Assembly (NCBI RefSeq): GCF_900094575.1 | Contig: NZ_FMAE01000005.1 | Coordinates: forward strand, 124,001 to 188,000 | Origin: Bradyrhizobium yuanmingense | Lineage (GTDB): Bacteria > Pseudomonadota > Alphaproteobacteria > Rhizobiales > Xanthobacteraceae | Length of the DNA stretch: 64,000 nt | Direction of reading: 5' to 3' | Part shown: in pieces, positions 55,567 to 64,000 of the stretch | How positions within the stretch are numbered: position 1 is the stretch's first letter | How the letters are laid out: each line of letters begins with the position of its first letter | The notes under the pieces: generated by a model | What the model was told of the DNA's origin: nothing | The model's database searches: none | What the model saw: only the letters and a program-made list of their open reading frames with translations | Position numbers and translations under genes: made by a program

Positions 55567-56364
55567 TTAGTGCGTCTCGAGCCGCAGCCCGTCATAGGCC
55601 GGCACCACGCCAGGGGGCAGCGACTGCCGGATAACCTCATAATCGACGTCGGCGGTCATGTTGGTGATGACCGCGCGCTTCGGCTTGAAGCGCTCGATCC
55701 AGGACAGCGCGTCGTTGATGCTGAAATGGCTGACATGGCCGGTGTAGCGCAGGCCGTCGACGATCCAGAGATCGAGATTTTCCAGCGCCTCCCAGCTCTC
55801 GCGCGGGATATCATTGAGATCAGGCGTGTAGGCCGCATCCCCGATGCGGTAGCCGAGCGCGGGGATGTTGCCGTGCTGCACCAGAAAGGCGGTCATCGTC
55901 ACCGCGCCGCCCTTCCCCAGAATGGTCTGGCTTTCTCCCGCCTCGATCGAATGCCGCGTCAGGATCGGCGGATAATCGCTGCCCTCGGGCGAGATGAAGC
56001 AATAGGAGAACCGCGACAGGATGTCCTTGGCGGTCGACTGGTTGAAATAGGTTGGAATGCGCCGGCGCATGTGCATGACGACCGAGCGCAGATCATCCAT
56101 GCCGTGGGTCTGGTCGGCATGTTCGTGCGTCAGGAACACCGCGTCGATGTGGTCGACATTGGTCGAGAGCAATTGCTCGCGCAGGTCCGGCGAGGTGTCG
56201 ATCACGATGCGTGTCGTGCCATGCTCGGACGTCCGTTCGACCAGCAGCGAGCAGCGGCGACGGCGGTTCTTGGGATTGTTGGGATCACAGGCGCCCCAGC
56301 CGAGCGCCGGGCGCGGCACGCCGGCGGAGGAGCCGCAGCCCAGGATCGTCAGCGTCAGCGTCAT
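55567..56364 (-). CDS. MBL-fold metallo-hydrolase (PhnP/RNase Z-like)
   Basis: This 265-residue metallo-beta-lactamase-fold protein starts LTILGCGSSAGVPRPALGWGACDPNNPKNRR and has the metal motif THEHADQTHGMDDLR, in which the usual last His of HxHxDH is Gln. Further ligands are VQHGNIPALGYRIG and GHVSHFS. It belongs to the PhnP-like phosphodiesterase group seen after tatD in many alphaproteobacteria. It lies 13 bp after tatD on the same strand and is the last gene of the leftward housekeeping run. Confidence 0.9.
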   Translation of the reverse strand: MTLTLTILGCGSSAGVPRPALGWGACDPNNPKNRRRRCSLLVERTSEHGTTRIVIDTSPDLREQLLSTNVDHIDAVFLTHEHADQTHGMDDLRSVVMHMRRRIPTYFNQSTAKDILSRFSYCFISPEGSDYPPILTRHSIEAGESQTILGKGGAVTMTAFLVQHGNIPALGYRIGDAAYTPDLNDIPRESWEALENLDLWIVDGLRYTGHVSHFSINDALSWIERFKPKRAVITNMTADVDYEVIRQSLPPGVVPAYDGLRLETH

Positions 56365-56377
56365 GTGGCTCCCAGTC

Positions 56378-57154
56378 TCAAGCTTTCACCTTCGAGAACA
56401 GGCGGAAGAAGTTTTCGCTGGTCTGGCGCGAGATCTCGTCGAGCGACACGCCGCGCGTCTCGGCGAGCACCTTTGCGACCTCGACCACGTAGGCCGGCTC
56501 GTTGCGCTTGCCCCGAAATTTGCCGGGCGCAAGATAGGGCGAGTCTGTTTCGACCAGGATACGATCGGGCGGCAGTTCGGCTGCGATCGCGCGTAAGGTC
56601 TCCGATTTCTTGAAGGTCAGGATTCCCGTGAAGCCGATATAGAGCCCGAGCGACACCGCCTTCAGTGCCAGCTCGCGCCCGCCCGTGTAACAATGCAGGA
56701 CGGCGCGAAACGATCCCTTTGCGGCCTCCTCTTCCAGAATGCGCGCGCAGTCCTCGTCGGCCTCGCGGGTATGGATCACCAGCGGCAGTCCGGTGGTGCG
56801 GGCGGCGGCGATGTGGGCGCGAAAGCCCCTCGCCTGCGCCTCCGGCGAGCCGTTGTCGTAGAAATAATCGAGCCCGGCCTCGCCGAGCGCGACGACCTTG
56901 GAATGCTGGGTCAGCGCAATCAGCTCATCCGGCGCGATGCCGTCCTCCTCGTCCGCATGATGCGGATGGGTGCCGACCGAGCAATAGACGTCGTCATAGC
57001 GCTCCGCGATGGCGAGCAGGTCCTGCAGCCGCCCGACCCGCGTCGAGATCGTGACCATGCGGGCGATCCCGGCGGCTCGCGCCCGCGACACGATACCGTC
57101 GAGATCTTCCGCAAAGTCCGGAAAATCCAGATGGCAATGACTGTCGACCAGCAT
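56378..57154 (-). CDS. tatD: TatD-family metal-dependent deoxyribonuclease
   Basis: This 258-residue TIM-barrel hydrolase has all family metal sites: DSHCHLDF, GTHPHHADEE, GEAGLDYFYD, HTREADED, HCYTGG and ETDSPYLAPGKFRGKRNEP. TatD proteins are 3'-5' exonucleases and D-aminoacyl-type or DNA hydrolases linked to repair. The ATG at 57154 gives the normal start MLVDSHCHLDF; the longer frame is overlap with metG. It begins 13 bp after metG, the typical neighbour. Confidence 0.94.
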   Translation of the reverse strand: MLVDSHCHLDFPDFAEDLDGIVSRARAAGIARMVTISTRVGRLQDLLAIAERYDDVYCSVGTHPHHADEEDGIAPDELIALTQHSKVVALGEAGLDYFYDNGSPEAQARGFRAHIAAARTTGLPLVIHTREADEDCARILEEEAAKGSFRAVLHCYTGGRELALKAVSLGLYIGFTGILTFKKSETLRAIAAELPPDRILVETDSPYLAPGKFRGKRNEPAYVVEVAKVLAETRGVSLDEISRQTSENFFRLFSKVKA

Positions 57155-57167
57155 CGTGCGAACGCCT

Positions 57168-59117
57168 TCAGGCCGCCGGCTCGACGTAGCGCGGGAACGC
57201 CGGCATCGGCGCCGGCAGCGTCGAACCGGGCGCGATGCGCTTGGCGCCGCCGAGCATGTCAAAATTGCGCTCGGCTTCGGGGATGCCGAGGCTGTCGAGC
57301 AGCTTGCCGGAGGCGGTCGGCATCGCGGGCTGAGCCAGGATCGCAATCTGACGCACGACTTCGGCGGTGACGTAGAGCACCGTCTTCTGCCTGGCCGGAT
57401 CCGTCTTGGCGAGCGCCCACGGCGCTTCACCCGCAAAATAGCGGTTGGCCTCCGCGACCACGGCCCAGACGGCGTTGAGCCATTGATGAATCTGCTGCGT
57501 CGCCATGGCTTCACGCGAGGCAGCGATCATGCCGTCGGCCATCGCCAGGATCGCCTTGTCGTTGTCGCTGAACTCGCCGGGCTCGGGCAGCACGCCGCCG
57601 AGCTGTTTTGCGATCATCGACAGCGAGCGCTGCGCGAGATTGCCGAGATCGTTGGCGAGATCGGCGTTGATGCGCGCGACAATCGCCTCGTGATTGTAGT
57701 TGCCGTCCTGGCCGAACGGCACCTCGCGCAAGAAGAAGTAGCGCAACTGGTCGACGCCGTACTGGTCGGCGAGGTTGAAGGGATCGACAGTGTTGCCGAC
57801 CGACTTCGACATCTTCTCGCCCCTGTTGAACAGGAAGCCGTGGGCATAGACCCGTTTCGGCAGCGGGATGCCCGCCGACAAAAGGAAGGCCGGCCAATAC
57901 ACCGCATGGAAGCGGATGATGTCCTTGCCGATGACGTGCACGTCGGCCGGCCAATAGCGCCAGTTCTTGTCGCTCTCATCGGGGAAACCGACGCCGGTGA
58001 TGTAGTTGGTCAACGCATCGACCCAGACATACATCACGTGCTCTTCGTCGCCGGGCACCTTCACGCCCCAATCGAACGTGGTGCGCGAGATCGAGAGATC
58101 GCGCAGGCCGCCCTTGACGAAGCTCACCACCTCGTTCTTGCGCGAGTCCGGCCCGACGAAGTCGGGCTGATCCGCATAGAGCTTGAGCAGCTTGTCCTGG
58201 TACTCCGACAAGCGGAAGAAATAGCTCTTCTCCTCCACCCATTCCACCGGCGTGCCCTGCGGCCCCAAGCGCACGCCATCGTCGTTCACACGCGTCTCGT
58301 CCTCGGCGTAATAGGCCTCGTCACGGACCGAGTACCAGCCCGAATAGGTGTCAGCGTAGATGTCGCCGTTCGCTTCCATGCGGCGCCAGATCTCCTGGCT
58401 GGAGCGGTGATGCTGCTCCTCGGTGGTGCGGATGAAGCGGTCGAACGACACGTCCAGGCGCTCGTCCATCTCTCTGAAGCGGCCGGCATTGCGCGTCGCG
58501 AGCGCGGCGGTGGACATGCCTTCGTTCGCCGCCGTCTGAATCATCTTCTGACCGTGCTCGTCGGTGCCGGTCAAAAAGAACACATCCTTGCCGTCGAGCC
58601 GCGCAAAGCGCGCCAGGGCGTCGGTCGCGATCGCCTCATAGGCATGACCGATATGCGGGCTACCGTTGGGATAGGCGATCGCGGTGGTGATGTAGAAGAT
58701 GTTGTCGCGCGCGGCGGCAACCGCAGGCGCGGCAACGTGCGCAGAAGCGACGGGCTTCGGCGAACGAGGAGCCTTTGGCTTCGGCGCCTTTGGCTTCTCA
58801 GGCGTCACGACGGGAGTCGGTGCGGCGGTCACGGCAGGCGCAGCCGCATTTTTCGCGACCTTCTTCGCCGGAGCCTTGGCCGGCTTTTTGGCAGCTTTCT
58901 TCACCGCCTTCTTGGCGACGACCTGCTTCTTCGCGGCCTTCTTTGCGGCGCCCTTCTTCACGCTCTTCTTGACGGCAGCCTTCTTGGTCTTCTTGACCTT
59001 CTTGGCAGCTTTGGCCGCGCGCGCCTTGGCCTTTTTCGCGGCTTTCTTGACGGCCTTCTTCGCAGCCTTCTTGCCGCTCTTGCGTTTGACGGATTTCTTA
59101 GCTCGCGTTGCCACCAC
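57168..59117 (-). CDS. metG: Methionyl-tRNA synthetase with histone-H1-like N-terminal tail
   Basis: This 649-residue enzyme charges tRNA-Met. The class I core starts at about residue 138 (DNIFYITTAIAYPNGSPHIGH; HIGH motif 155-158), with KMSKS at 435-439 and a short helical anticodon domain. It is the compact MetRS type without the C-terminal dimerisation domain. Residues 1-90 contain 38 lysines, mostly in KKA/KKAA units, then a Pro/Ala/Lys stretch to 137. Translation starts at GTG 59117 with AAAGGA 5 nt upstream, and no ATG lies between it and the core, so the tail looks truly translated. Its role may be tRNA or DNA binding (inference). Confidence 0.95.
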   Translation of the reverse strand: MVATRAKKSVKRKSGKKAAKKAVKKAAKKAKARAAKAAKKVKKTKKAAVKKSVKKGAAKKAAKKQVVAKKAVKKAAKKPAKAPAKKVAKNAAAPAVTAAPTPVVTPEKPKAPKPKAPRSPKPVASAHVAAPAVAAARDNIFYITTAIAYPNGSPHIGHAYEAIATDALARFARLDGKDVFFLTGTDEHGQKMIQTAANEGMSTAALATRNAGRFREMDERLDVSFDRFIRTTEEQHHRSSQEIWRRMEANGDIYADTYSGWYSVRDEAYYAEDETRVNDDGVRLGPQGTPVEWVEEKSYFFRLSEYQDKLLKLYADQPDFVGPDSRKNEVVSFVKGGLRDLSISRTTFDWGVKVPGDEEHVMYVWVDALTNYITGVGFPDESDKNWRYWPADVHVIGKDIIRFHAVYWPAFLLSAGIPLPKRVYAHGFLFNRGEKMSKSVGNTVDPFNLADQYGVDQLRYFFLREVPFGQDGNYNHEAIVARINADLANDLGNLAQRSLSMIAKQLGGVLPEPGEFSDNDKAILAMADGMIAASREAMATQQIHQWLNAVWAVVAEANRYFAGEAPWALAKTDPARQKTVLYVTAEVVRQIAILAQPAMPTASGKLLDSLGIPEAERNFDMLGGAKRIAPGSTLPAPMPAFPRYVEPAA

Positions 59118-59164
59118 GAATTCCTTTACCGGCTTCTCGAATTTTGGAAACGGCTCGGCGTTCC

Positions 59165-59222
59165 GTTATTGTTTTGCGCATGATCTTTCGGAAAACCGCT
59201 GCGCACTTTTCCGGATCATGCT
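59165..59222 (-). repeat. RIME-like interspersed palindromic repeat, copy 2
   Basis: Read on the minus strand, this is the same 58-bp element as at 763-820 with four small differences (two substitutions, one deletion, one insertion). It again begins on the first base after a stop codon (holB TAA) and again ends AAACAATAAC. It lies between holB and metG, both leftward, so it would be transcribed as a hairpin within that operon. Confidence 0.85.
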
Positions 59223-60269
59223 TTAGCGCGTTGCGTCCGCCAGCCAGCCGAACACCGAGAAAACCAAGGGCTTTCGGTCCAGATTGTAGGTTTCGGTGTC
59301 GCGCGCGGCGCGGACGATCTTTTCCCATACCTCAGCTAGCCGCGCAAGGCGCGGCAGGTTCTGGTTGGCATTGGCCTCATCCGCATGCAGGCGCTCCGCA
59401 ATCCAGCGGTCGATGCCGTCGATGAAGGCCGCAAGCGCCACGCGGTCGCTGGTGCCGAGCGAATCGCCGAGCGTGTGCAATTCGCGCGGATCGACCTGCG
59501 GCAGGCGCGCGAGCAGCGCCGCCGTGCGCTGCTGAAGCTTCAGGGCCTCGCCACCGAGCAACGTCAGCGTCCGTGCGACGCTGCCCTCGGAGGCCTCGGC
59601 CGCCTCGCGCAGCGCGGCATCGTTCGGATCGAGCTCAGCCGCCGAAGCTGCGGCGCCGATCACATCATCCGTGGTGAGCGGTCGCAGGCGCAGCTTGCGG
59701 CAGCGCGACTGGATCGTGGCGAGCACCCGCGCGGGCGCGTGGCTCACCAGCAGGAACAGCGATTGCTGCGGCGGCTCCTCCAAGATCTTCAGAAGCGCGT
59801 TGGCCGCGTTCGGATTGAGCTCGTCGACCGTGTCGACGATGCAGACGCGCCAGCCTTCGGCCGCGGCGGTCGAGCCGAAGAAACCGATCGTCTCGCGCGT
59901 CTCGTCCACGGTGATCACGGTGCGCATCACGCCGCGCTCGTTGGCGGTGCGCTCGAGCGTCAGCAGGCCGCCATGCGAGCCGGCCGCCACCTGCCGCGCC
60001 ACGGCGTCGTCGTGATCGATCGCAAGGCTTTCGGCGCGCTGCACGGCCGGCGCCAGCGGCTGCGCATGGGCGAGCACGAAGCGCGCCATGCGATAGGCCA
60101 GCGTCGCCTTGCCGATCCCCTGTGGCCCGCCGATCAGCCAGGCATGCGGAATGCGTCCGCTGCGATAGGCATCAAGCAGCGCGGCCTCCGCCTCGCGATG
60201 GCCGAACAGCTGCGACGTCTCGCGCGGATGCGGTATGGCGGTTTCGCGCTCGGCCTGACGCGGGCTCAT
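59223..60269 (-). CDS. holB: DNA polymerase III delta' subunit
   Basis: This 348-residue clamp-loader subunit has the N-terminal AAA+ part with GPQGIGKATLAYRMARFVL, NPNAANALLKILEEPP and the sensor ATIQSRCRKLRLRPL, then the helical collar domain. Delta' does not need to hydrolyse ATP, and its P-loop is imperfect here as in other family members. The four zinc cysteines of E. coli delta' are not present, which is common in alphaproteobacteria. The ATG at 60269 overlaps the tmk stop (ATGA). Confidence 0.94.
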   Translation of the reverse strand: MSPRQAERETAIPHPRETSQLFGHREAEAALLDAYRSGRIPHAWLIGGPQGIGKATLAYRMARFVLAHAQPLAPAVQRAESLAIDHDDAVARQVAAGSHGGLLTLERTANERGVMRTVITVDETRETIGFFGSTAAAEGWRVCIVDTVDELNPNAANALLKILEEPPQQSLFLLVSHAPARVLATIQSRCRKLRLRPLTTDDVIGAAASAAELDPNDAALREAAEASEGSVARTLTLLGGEALKLQQRTAALLARLPQVDPRELHTLGDSLGTSDRVALAAFIDGIDRWIAERLHADEANANQNLPRLARLAEVWEKIVRAARDTETYNLDRKPLVFSVFGWLADATR

Positions 60270-60952
60270 ACCGACACCACTGACGCAGGCGTTGGCAGCA
60301 GGCGCTCGCGCAGCGCCGTCCAGATGCGCGCGGCGACCGTGTCCGGATCGGAATTGGCGTCGATCAGCACGCAGCGCGCGGGATCCTCCGCCGCGATCTT
60401 GCGATAGGCTTCGCGAAGGCCCTGGTGGAAGCTGAGCTTCTCGGCCTCGAACCGGTCCGGCGTGCCGCTGCCGCGGCGCGCGGCGGCGCGTTGCAGGCCG
60501 ATCTCGACCGGCAAATCGAGGATGATGGTGAGGTCCGGCTTGAGGTCGCCGATCGTCACCCTTTGCATCGCGTTGATCAGGCCATCGGACACCTGGCCGA
60601 GGCTGCCCTGATACGCCCGCGTCGAGTCCGCGAAGCGGTCGCACAGCACCCAGACGCCCTGGCTCAGCGCCGGCTGGATCACCGTGCGGACATGGTCATC
60701 GCGCGCGGCGGCAAACAGCAGCGTCTCGGCCTCGGGGCCGAGCAGCTTGCCCATGCCCGACAGCACCAGATGACGCATGATTTCAGCGCCCGGCGAGCCG
60801 CCCGGCTCCCGCGTCACGCGGATGCGCAGCTTTGCCGCCTTGAGGCGGTCGGCGAGCTTCTTGATCTGGGTCGACTTGCCCGTGCCCTCGCCGCCTTCAA
60901 AGGTGATGAAGCGTCCCCGTCCGGACGGCCGCTGTGCAGCGCTCTCACTCAT
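60266..60952 (-). CDS. tmk: Thymidylate kinase
   Basis: This 228-residue kinase phosphorylates dTMP to dTDP. It shows the P-loop FEGGEGTGKST, REPGGSPGAE, the DR motif in LCDRFADSTRAYQG and the lid region AAARRGSGTPDRFE. It starts 2 bp after the dac stop and overlaps holB, forming the standard dac-tmk-holB-metG-tatD order. Length is normal. Confidence 0.97.
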   Translation of the reverse strand: MSESAAQRPSGRGRFITFEGGEGTGKSTQIKKLADRLKAAKLRIRVTREPGGSPGAEIMRHLVLSGMGKLLGPEAETLLFAAARDDHVRTVIQPALSQGVWVLCDRFADSTRAYQGSLGQVSDGLINAMQRVTIGDLKPDLTIILDLPVEIGLQRAAARRGSGTPDRFEAEKLSFHQGLREAYRKIAAEDPARCVLIDANSDPDTVAARIWTALRERLLPTPASVVSV

Positions 60953-60954
60953 GA

Positions 60955-62217
60955 TCAGAGCTTCTCGGCGCCTGCGCGGAACATGCCGATCACGAGCTCG
61001 CTGGCGCCGTCGATCGCGCGGCGCATGGTCGAGCCGGTGCCGATCGCCTCCGCGGCGTAGACCGGCGTCTCGACCGCGATGTTGCCGCTGCGCCAGACCC
61101 TGACCACGCCGACCCGCTGGCCGGCCTCGATCGGCGCGCGCACCGGGCCACTATAGACGATGCGCGCAATCAGCTTGTCGCTGCCGTTCTTGTGCACCAT
61201 CACCTTCACAGGGGTCTTGGCGATGAGCTTGACCGACCGGCTCTCGCCGCCGAACACCTTGGCGTAGCCGACCGGCTGCTCGGCTGCGATCAGGGTGCGG
61301 GTCTCGAAATTGCGAAAACCCCATTCCAGCATCTTCTTGGCTTCCGTGGCGCGGTCCTCGGGATCGTCAAGTCCGTTGACGACGACGATCAGCCGCGTGC
61401 CGTTCTGCACGGCGGAGCCGACCATGCCGTAGCCGCCTTCCTTGGTGTAGCCGGTCTTCAGGCCGTCAGCGCCTTCCATCGAATTGAGCAGCGGATTGCG
61501 GTTTTGCTGGCGGATCTTGTTCCAGGTGAACTCCTTCTCGCCGAACAGTTTGTAGAATTCGGGGAAGTCCAGGATGATGTGCCGGGCAAGCATGCCGAGC
61601 TCGCGCACCGTCATCTTGTTGCCGGGATCGGGCAGACCGCTGGAATTGGCGAAGGTCGACCTGGTCATGCCAAGCTCGCGGGCGCGCTTGGTCATGAAGT
61701 CGGCGGCAAAGATCCGCTCATTGCCCGCCATGGCTTCGGCCAGCGCGATGCAGGCGTCGTTGCCGCTCTGGATGATCGCGCCGCGCAGGAGATCGTCGAC
61801 CGAGACCTTGCTGTTGATGGCGGCGAACATGGTCGAGCCGCCCGAGGGGGCCCCGCCTCTGCGCCAGGCATTCTCGCTGATCCGATACTCGTCGTTCAGC
61901 TTGATGTCGCCCTTCTTGATGGCATTGAAGACGACCTCCGCGGTCATCAGCTTCATCATGCTCGAGGGCGCGCGCAGCTCGTCGGCGTTCTTCTCGAACA
62001 GCACGCTGCCCGAGGAGGCTTCGATCAGGATCGCGGTCGGGGCATCGCCGTCGAAGCCGGCATCTTCCGCTTTCTTGCCGCCCTGGACGCTCTGGTTGGC
62101 CGCAAGGAGCGCCCCGCCCCAGCCGATGGCCGCTGCCAAAACCGTCGCGATCAGCCCGCGTGCCAGCGTTCCGGCGGTGAGCCGGTTGCGACGAAGCAAA
62201 GGAAGACGAAGTGCCAT
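60955..62217 (-). CDS. D-alanyl-D-alanine carboxypeptidase (PBP5/6 family)
   Basis: This 420-residue low-molecular-weight penicillin-binding protein trims the last D-Ala from peptidoglycan stem peptides. The three active-site motifs are SxxK S86-M-M-K89, SGN (IIQSGNDACI) and KTG (GLKTGYTKEG). The C-terminal PBP5 beta domain and an amphipathic end (IGMFRAGAEKL) follow. An N-terminal hydrophobic helix (about 18-40) after basic residues serves as signal or anchor. It is first of the tmk operon, and its 5' side is divergent from an epoxide hydrolase gene. Confidence 0.95.
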   Translation of the reverse strand: MALRLPLLRRNRLTAGTLARGLIATVLAAAIGWGGALLAANQSVQGGKKAEDAGFDGDAPTAILIEASSGSVLFEKNADELRAPSSMMKLMTAEVVFNAIKKGDIKLNDEYRISENAWRRGGAPSGGSTMFAAINSKVSVDDLLRGAIIQSGNDACIALAEAMAGNERIFAADFMTKRARELGMTRSTFANSSGLPDPGNKMTVRELGMLARHIILDFPEFYKLFGEKEFTWNKIRQQNRNPLLNSMEGADGLKTGYTKEGGYGMVGSAVQNGTRLIVVVNGLDDPEDRATEAKKMLEWGFRNFETRTLIAAEQPVGYAKVFGGESRSVKLIAKTPVKVMVHKNGSDKLIARIVYSGPVRAPIEAGQRVGVVRVWRSGNIAVETPVYAAEAIGTGSTMRRAIDGASELVIGMFRAGAEKL

Positions 62218-62371
62218 GGCGAAGCCCTGAGAGAGGCGTTCTAACAGCTGGAACAGATGCGAACAACACGCGGTTGGACGCTTGTCGCCGAGATTGCACG
62301 ATTCTCGCTGCGCCCCTATCGTGACGCCTCATGTTTTTCGACCAAACCCCTGAAACAAGGCGGAAAAGCGA

Positions 62372-63328
62372 ATGCCCTCAACCCGCATGATCAAGTCCAA
62401 CGGGGTCGAGCTGTTCGTCCGCGAAGCCGGACAGGGACCGCTGGTCGTGCTGTGCCATGGCTGGCCGGAGCTGTCCTATTCCTGGCGCCACCAGATCCCG
62501 GCAGTCGCCGAAGCCGGGTTTCACGTCGTCGCCCCCGACATGCGCGGCTATGGCCAGAGCGCGGCGCCGCTCGACGCGAACGCCTACTCGATCTTCGACA
62601 CGGTCGGCGACGTGGTCGGCCTGGTCCAGGCCCTCGGCGAGACCAAGGCGATGGTGGTCGGCCATGATTGGGGTGCACCGGTCGCCTGGCACGCGGCGCT
62701 GTTCCGGCCGGACATCTTCACGGCGGTCGCGGGCCTGAGCGTGCCGCCGCCGTTCCGGGGCCGCGGCAAGCCGCTCGACCTGCTGCGCCAGGGCGGCGTC
62801 ACCAATTTCTACTGGCAGTATTTCCAGACGCCCGGCGTCGCCGAGGCCGAGCTCGAGCGTGACGTCGCACGCACCATGCGCATCGTCCTCGGCGGGCGGG
62901 GCCTCGCCGATCCCACCGCCGCCATGTTCGTGCAGGAGGGCAAGGGCTTTCTCGGCCACGCGGGCGCCGACGAGCCGCTGCCTGGCTGGCTCAGCGAGGC
63001 AGACCTGGCCTATTTCACCGAGGCCTTCCGCAAGTCCGGCTTCCGCGGCGGGCTGAACTGGTATCGCAACATCGACCGCAATTGGGAGCTGACCGCGCCC
63101 TGGCAGGACGCGCAGATTCACCAGCCTTCCCTCTTCATCGCAGGCTCGAAGGACGCCGTCATCACCGGCCTGATCGGGGCCAAGCGCGTCAACGAGCTCG
63201 AGCGCGTGCTGCCCAATCTGAAGCGCAAGCTGATCATCGAGGGCGCCGGCCATTGGGTGCAGCAGGAGCGGCCCGAAGAGGTGAATGCGGCGCTCGTCAC
63301 GTTCTTGAAGGAGAGCGCGGCTCAGTAG
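62372..63328 (+). CDS. Alpha/beta hydrolase, epoxide hydrolase type
   Basis: This 318-residue soluble hydrolase has HGWP (29-32) at the oxyanion hole and the nucleophile D99 in VVGHDWGAP, the mark of epoxide hydrolases and haloalkane dehalogenases. The charge-relay histidine is in EGAGHWVQQERPEE. Cap-domain tyrosines (FYWQYF and NWYRN) suit an epoxide-opening enzyme. The natural substrate is unknown. It is the only rightward gene in this stretch, and its last 7 bases overlap the end of the convergent rlpA. Confidence 0.9.
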   Translation: MPSTRMIKSNGVELFVREAGQGPLVVLCHGWPELSYSWRHQIPAVAEAGFHVVAPDMRGYGQSAAPLDANAYSIFDTVGDVVGLVQALGETKAMVVGHDWGAPVAWHAALFRPDIFTAVAGLSVPPPFRGRGKPLDLLRQGGVTNFYWQYFQTPGVAEAELERDVARTMRIVLGGRGLADPTAAMFVQEGKGFLGHAGADEPLPGWLSEADLAYFTEAFRKSGFRGGLNWYRNIDRNWELTAPWQDAQIHQPSLFIAGSKDAVITGLIGAKRVNELERVLPNLKRKLIIEGAGHWVQQERPEEVNAALVTFLKESAAQ

Positions 63329-64000
63329 AGGCCGCGGCCGCTCAGGATGCTGCGGGCCTCGGCGGCGCCATCGGTCGATGCGGCCGCGCTGTCGGCGGCG
63401 TAGCGACCGTCCTCGCCATAGGACACCGCGCGGGCGTTCTGGAGCGCCTGGCCCCGGCTGCGGCTCGAGGCCGACATTTCCGAGGTAGCATTGAGCGAAG
63501 CCATATCGGCCGAGGTACTGCCGAGATTGTATGGCCGCCCCTCCGGCATCGGGACCTCGCCGCGAATGGCACCGCGGGTCGAGGACGGCAGCTCCGGCAC
63601 AAACGGCTTGGCCGAGGCGACCCGGACCATCGAGGGCGACGGCGCCGGAACGCCGGTGCGCAGGGTCGCCAGAAGCTGGCGGTCGTCGGAGCCTTCTAGC
63701 GGAGCCCGGCCGACATATTCGACGCGGACCTTGGCGACGCCATTTCCTTTGAATTCAAGGAGTTCGGCAGCCTTGTTCGAGACGTCGATGAGGCGGTTGC
63801 CGTGATAAGGCCCGCGGTCATTGACTCGGACGATCAGCGACTTGCCGTTCGAGACGTTGGTCACCCGCGCATAAGACGGCATCGGCAGGGTCGGATGCGC
63901 CGCGGTCAGCGAGGTCATGTCGAACACTTCGCCATTGGCGGTCAGGCGGCCGTGGAAACTGTCGCCGTACCAGGAGGCCATGCCCTCAGCTCGGTAGTTG
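63322..64000 (-). CDS. rlpA: RlpA-like septal ring lytic transglycosylase (5' end outside window)
   Basis: The frame enters from the window edge (NYRAEGMASWYG) and ends in TGA at 63322-63324. The double-psi beta-barrel is clear: ASWYGDSFHGRLTANGEVFDM, LPMPSYARVTNVSNGKSLIVRVNDRGPYHGNRLIDVS with the catalytic-type aspartate of NDRGP. RlpA cleaves denuded peptidoglycan at the septum. The long Ser/Ala-rich C-terminal region (about 100-220) shows no SPOR domain. The signal and lipobox lie upstream of the window. Confidence 0.92.
   Translation of the reverse strand, partial: NYRAEGMASWYGDSFHGRLTANGEVFDMTSLTAAHPTLPMPSYARVTNVSNGKSLIVRVNDRGPYHGNRLIDVSNKAAELLEFKGNGVAKVRVEYVGRAPLEGSDDRQLLATLRTGVPAPSPSMVRVASAKPFVPELPSSTRGAIRGEVPMPEGRPYNLGSTSADMASLNATSEMSASSRSRGQALQNARAVSYGEDGRYAADSAAASTDGAAEARSILSGRGLY

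Noticed and set aside
57156..59183. 675-codon plus-strand open frame over metG
   Set aside because: Shadow of metG; the Leu-rich part mirrors the lysine-coding tail.

Overview
The window looks like chromosomal DNA of a high-GC alphaproteobacterium, most likely Bradyrhizobium or a close relative (Rhodopseudomonas/Nitrobacter group). This rests on the ntr operon order dusB-ntrB-ntrC-ntrY-ntrX-hfq-hflX, the fused ispDF gene, the dac-tmk-holB-metG-tatD block and two kinds of short interspersed palindromic repeat typical of Rhizobiales. No rRNA, tRNA, CRISPR array, insertion sequence or phage gene was recognised.

Layout. 1-5.8 kb: housekeeping genes (end of valS, mpg, lipA, a Coq10-type START protein, an MscS channel, cinA/pncC, ispDF). 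5.9-15.9 kb: nitrogen and redox regulation, dusB-ntrBC, ntrYX, hfq and hflX, with a candidate NtrC site over the dusB promoter and a small antisense membrane ORF between ntrC and ntrY. 16-22.7 kb: a YodC-like protein, mazG, queC, a cobalt-type nitrile hydratase (alpha, beta, activator), a crotonase-family enzyme and metNI. 22.7-36.8 kb: an accessory catabolic block with two AraC regulators, a NylB-like serine hydrolase, a copper amine oxidase, a TonB-dependent siderophore receptor, an aromatic-type aldehyde dehydrogenase and a Liv-type ABC transporter whose permease and ATPase are fused. 37-39.3 kb: a PepSY membrane protein, preceded by a 47-nt element that also precedes the TonB receptor, and an unrecognised secreted protein.

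39.5-46.5 kb is the most unusual part. A degenerate class III cyclase/AAA ATPase/TPR protein faces a 1272-residue protein that joins an unassigned N-terminal domain, a DyP-type peroxidase and a cytochrome P450-like domain. A decayed Bug-family gene and an AT-rich palindrome follow. 47.8-55.4 kb: two TRAP transporters, one with fused DctQM, converge around an acyl-CoA ligase. 55.6-64 kb: a leftward housekeeping run, rlpA / dac-tmk-holB-metG-tatD-MBL hydrolase. It is interrupted by an opposite-strand epoxide hydrolase, and its methionyl-tRNA synthetase carries a histone-H1-like lysine/alanine tail of about 135 residues.

How the parts may work together (inference): the amine oxidase would make aldehydes that the aldehyde dehydrogenase turns into acids. 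The Liv and TRAP systems would import organic or aromatic acids, and the CoA ligase would activate them. NtrBC/NtrYX would set the nitrogen response.
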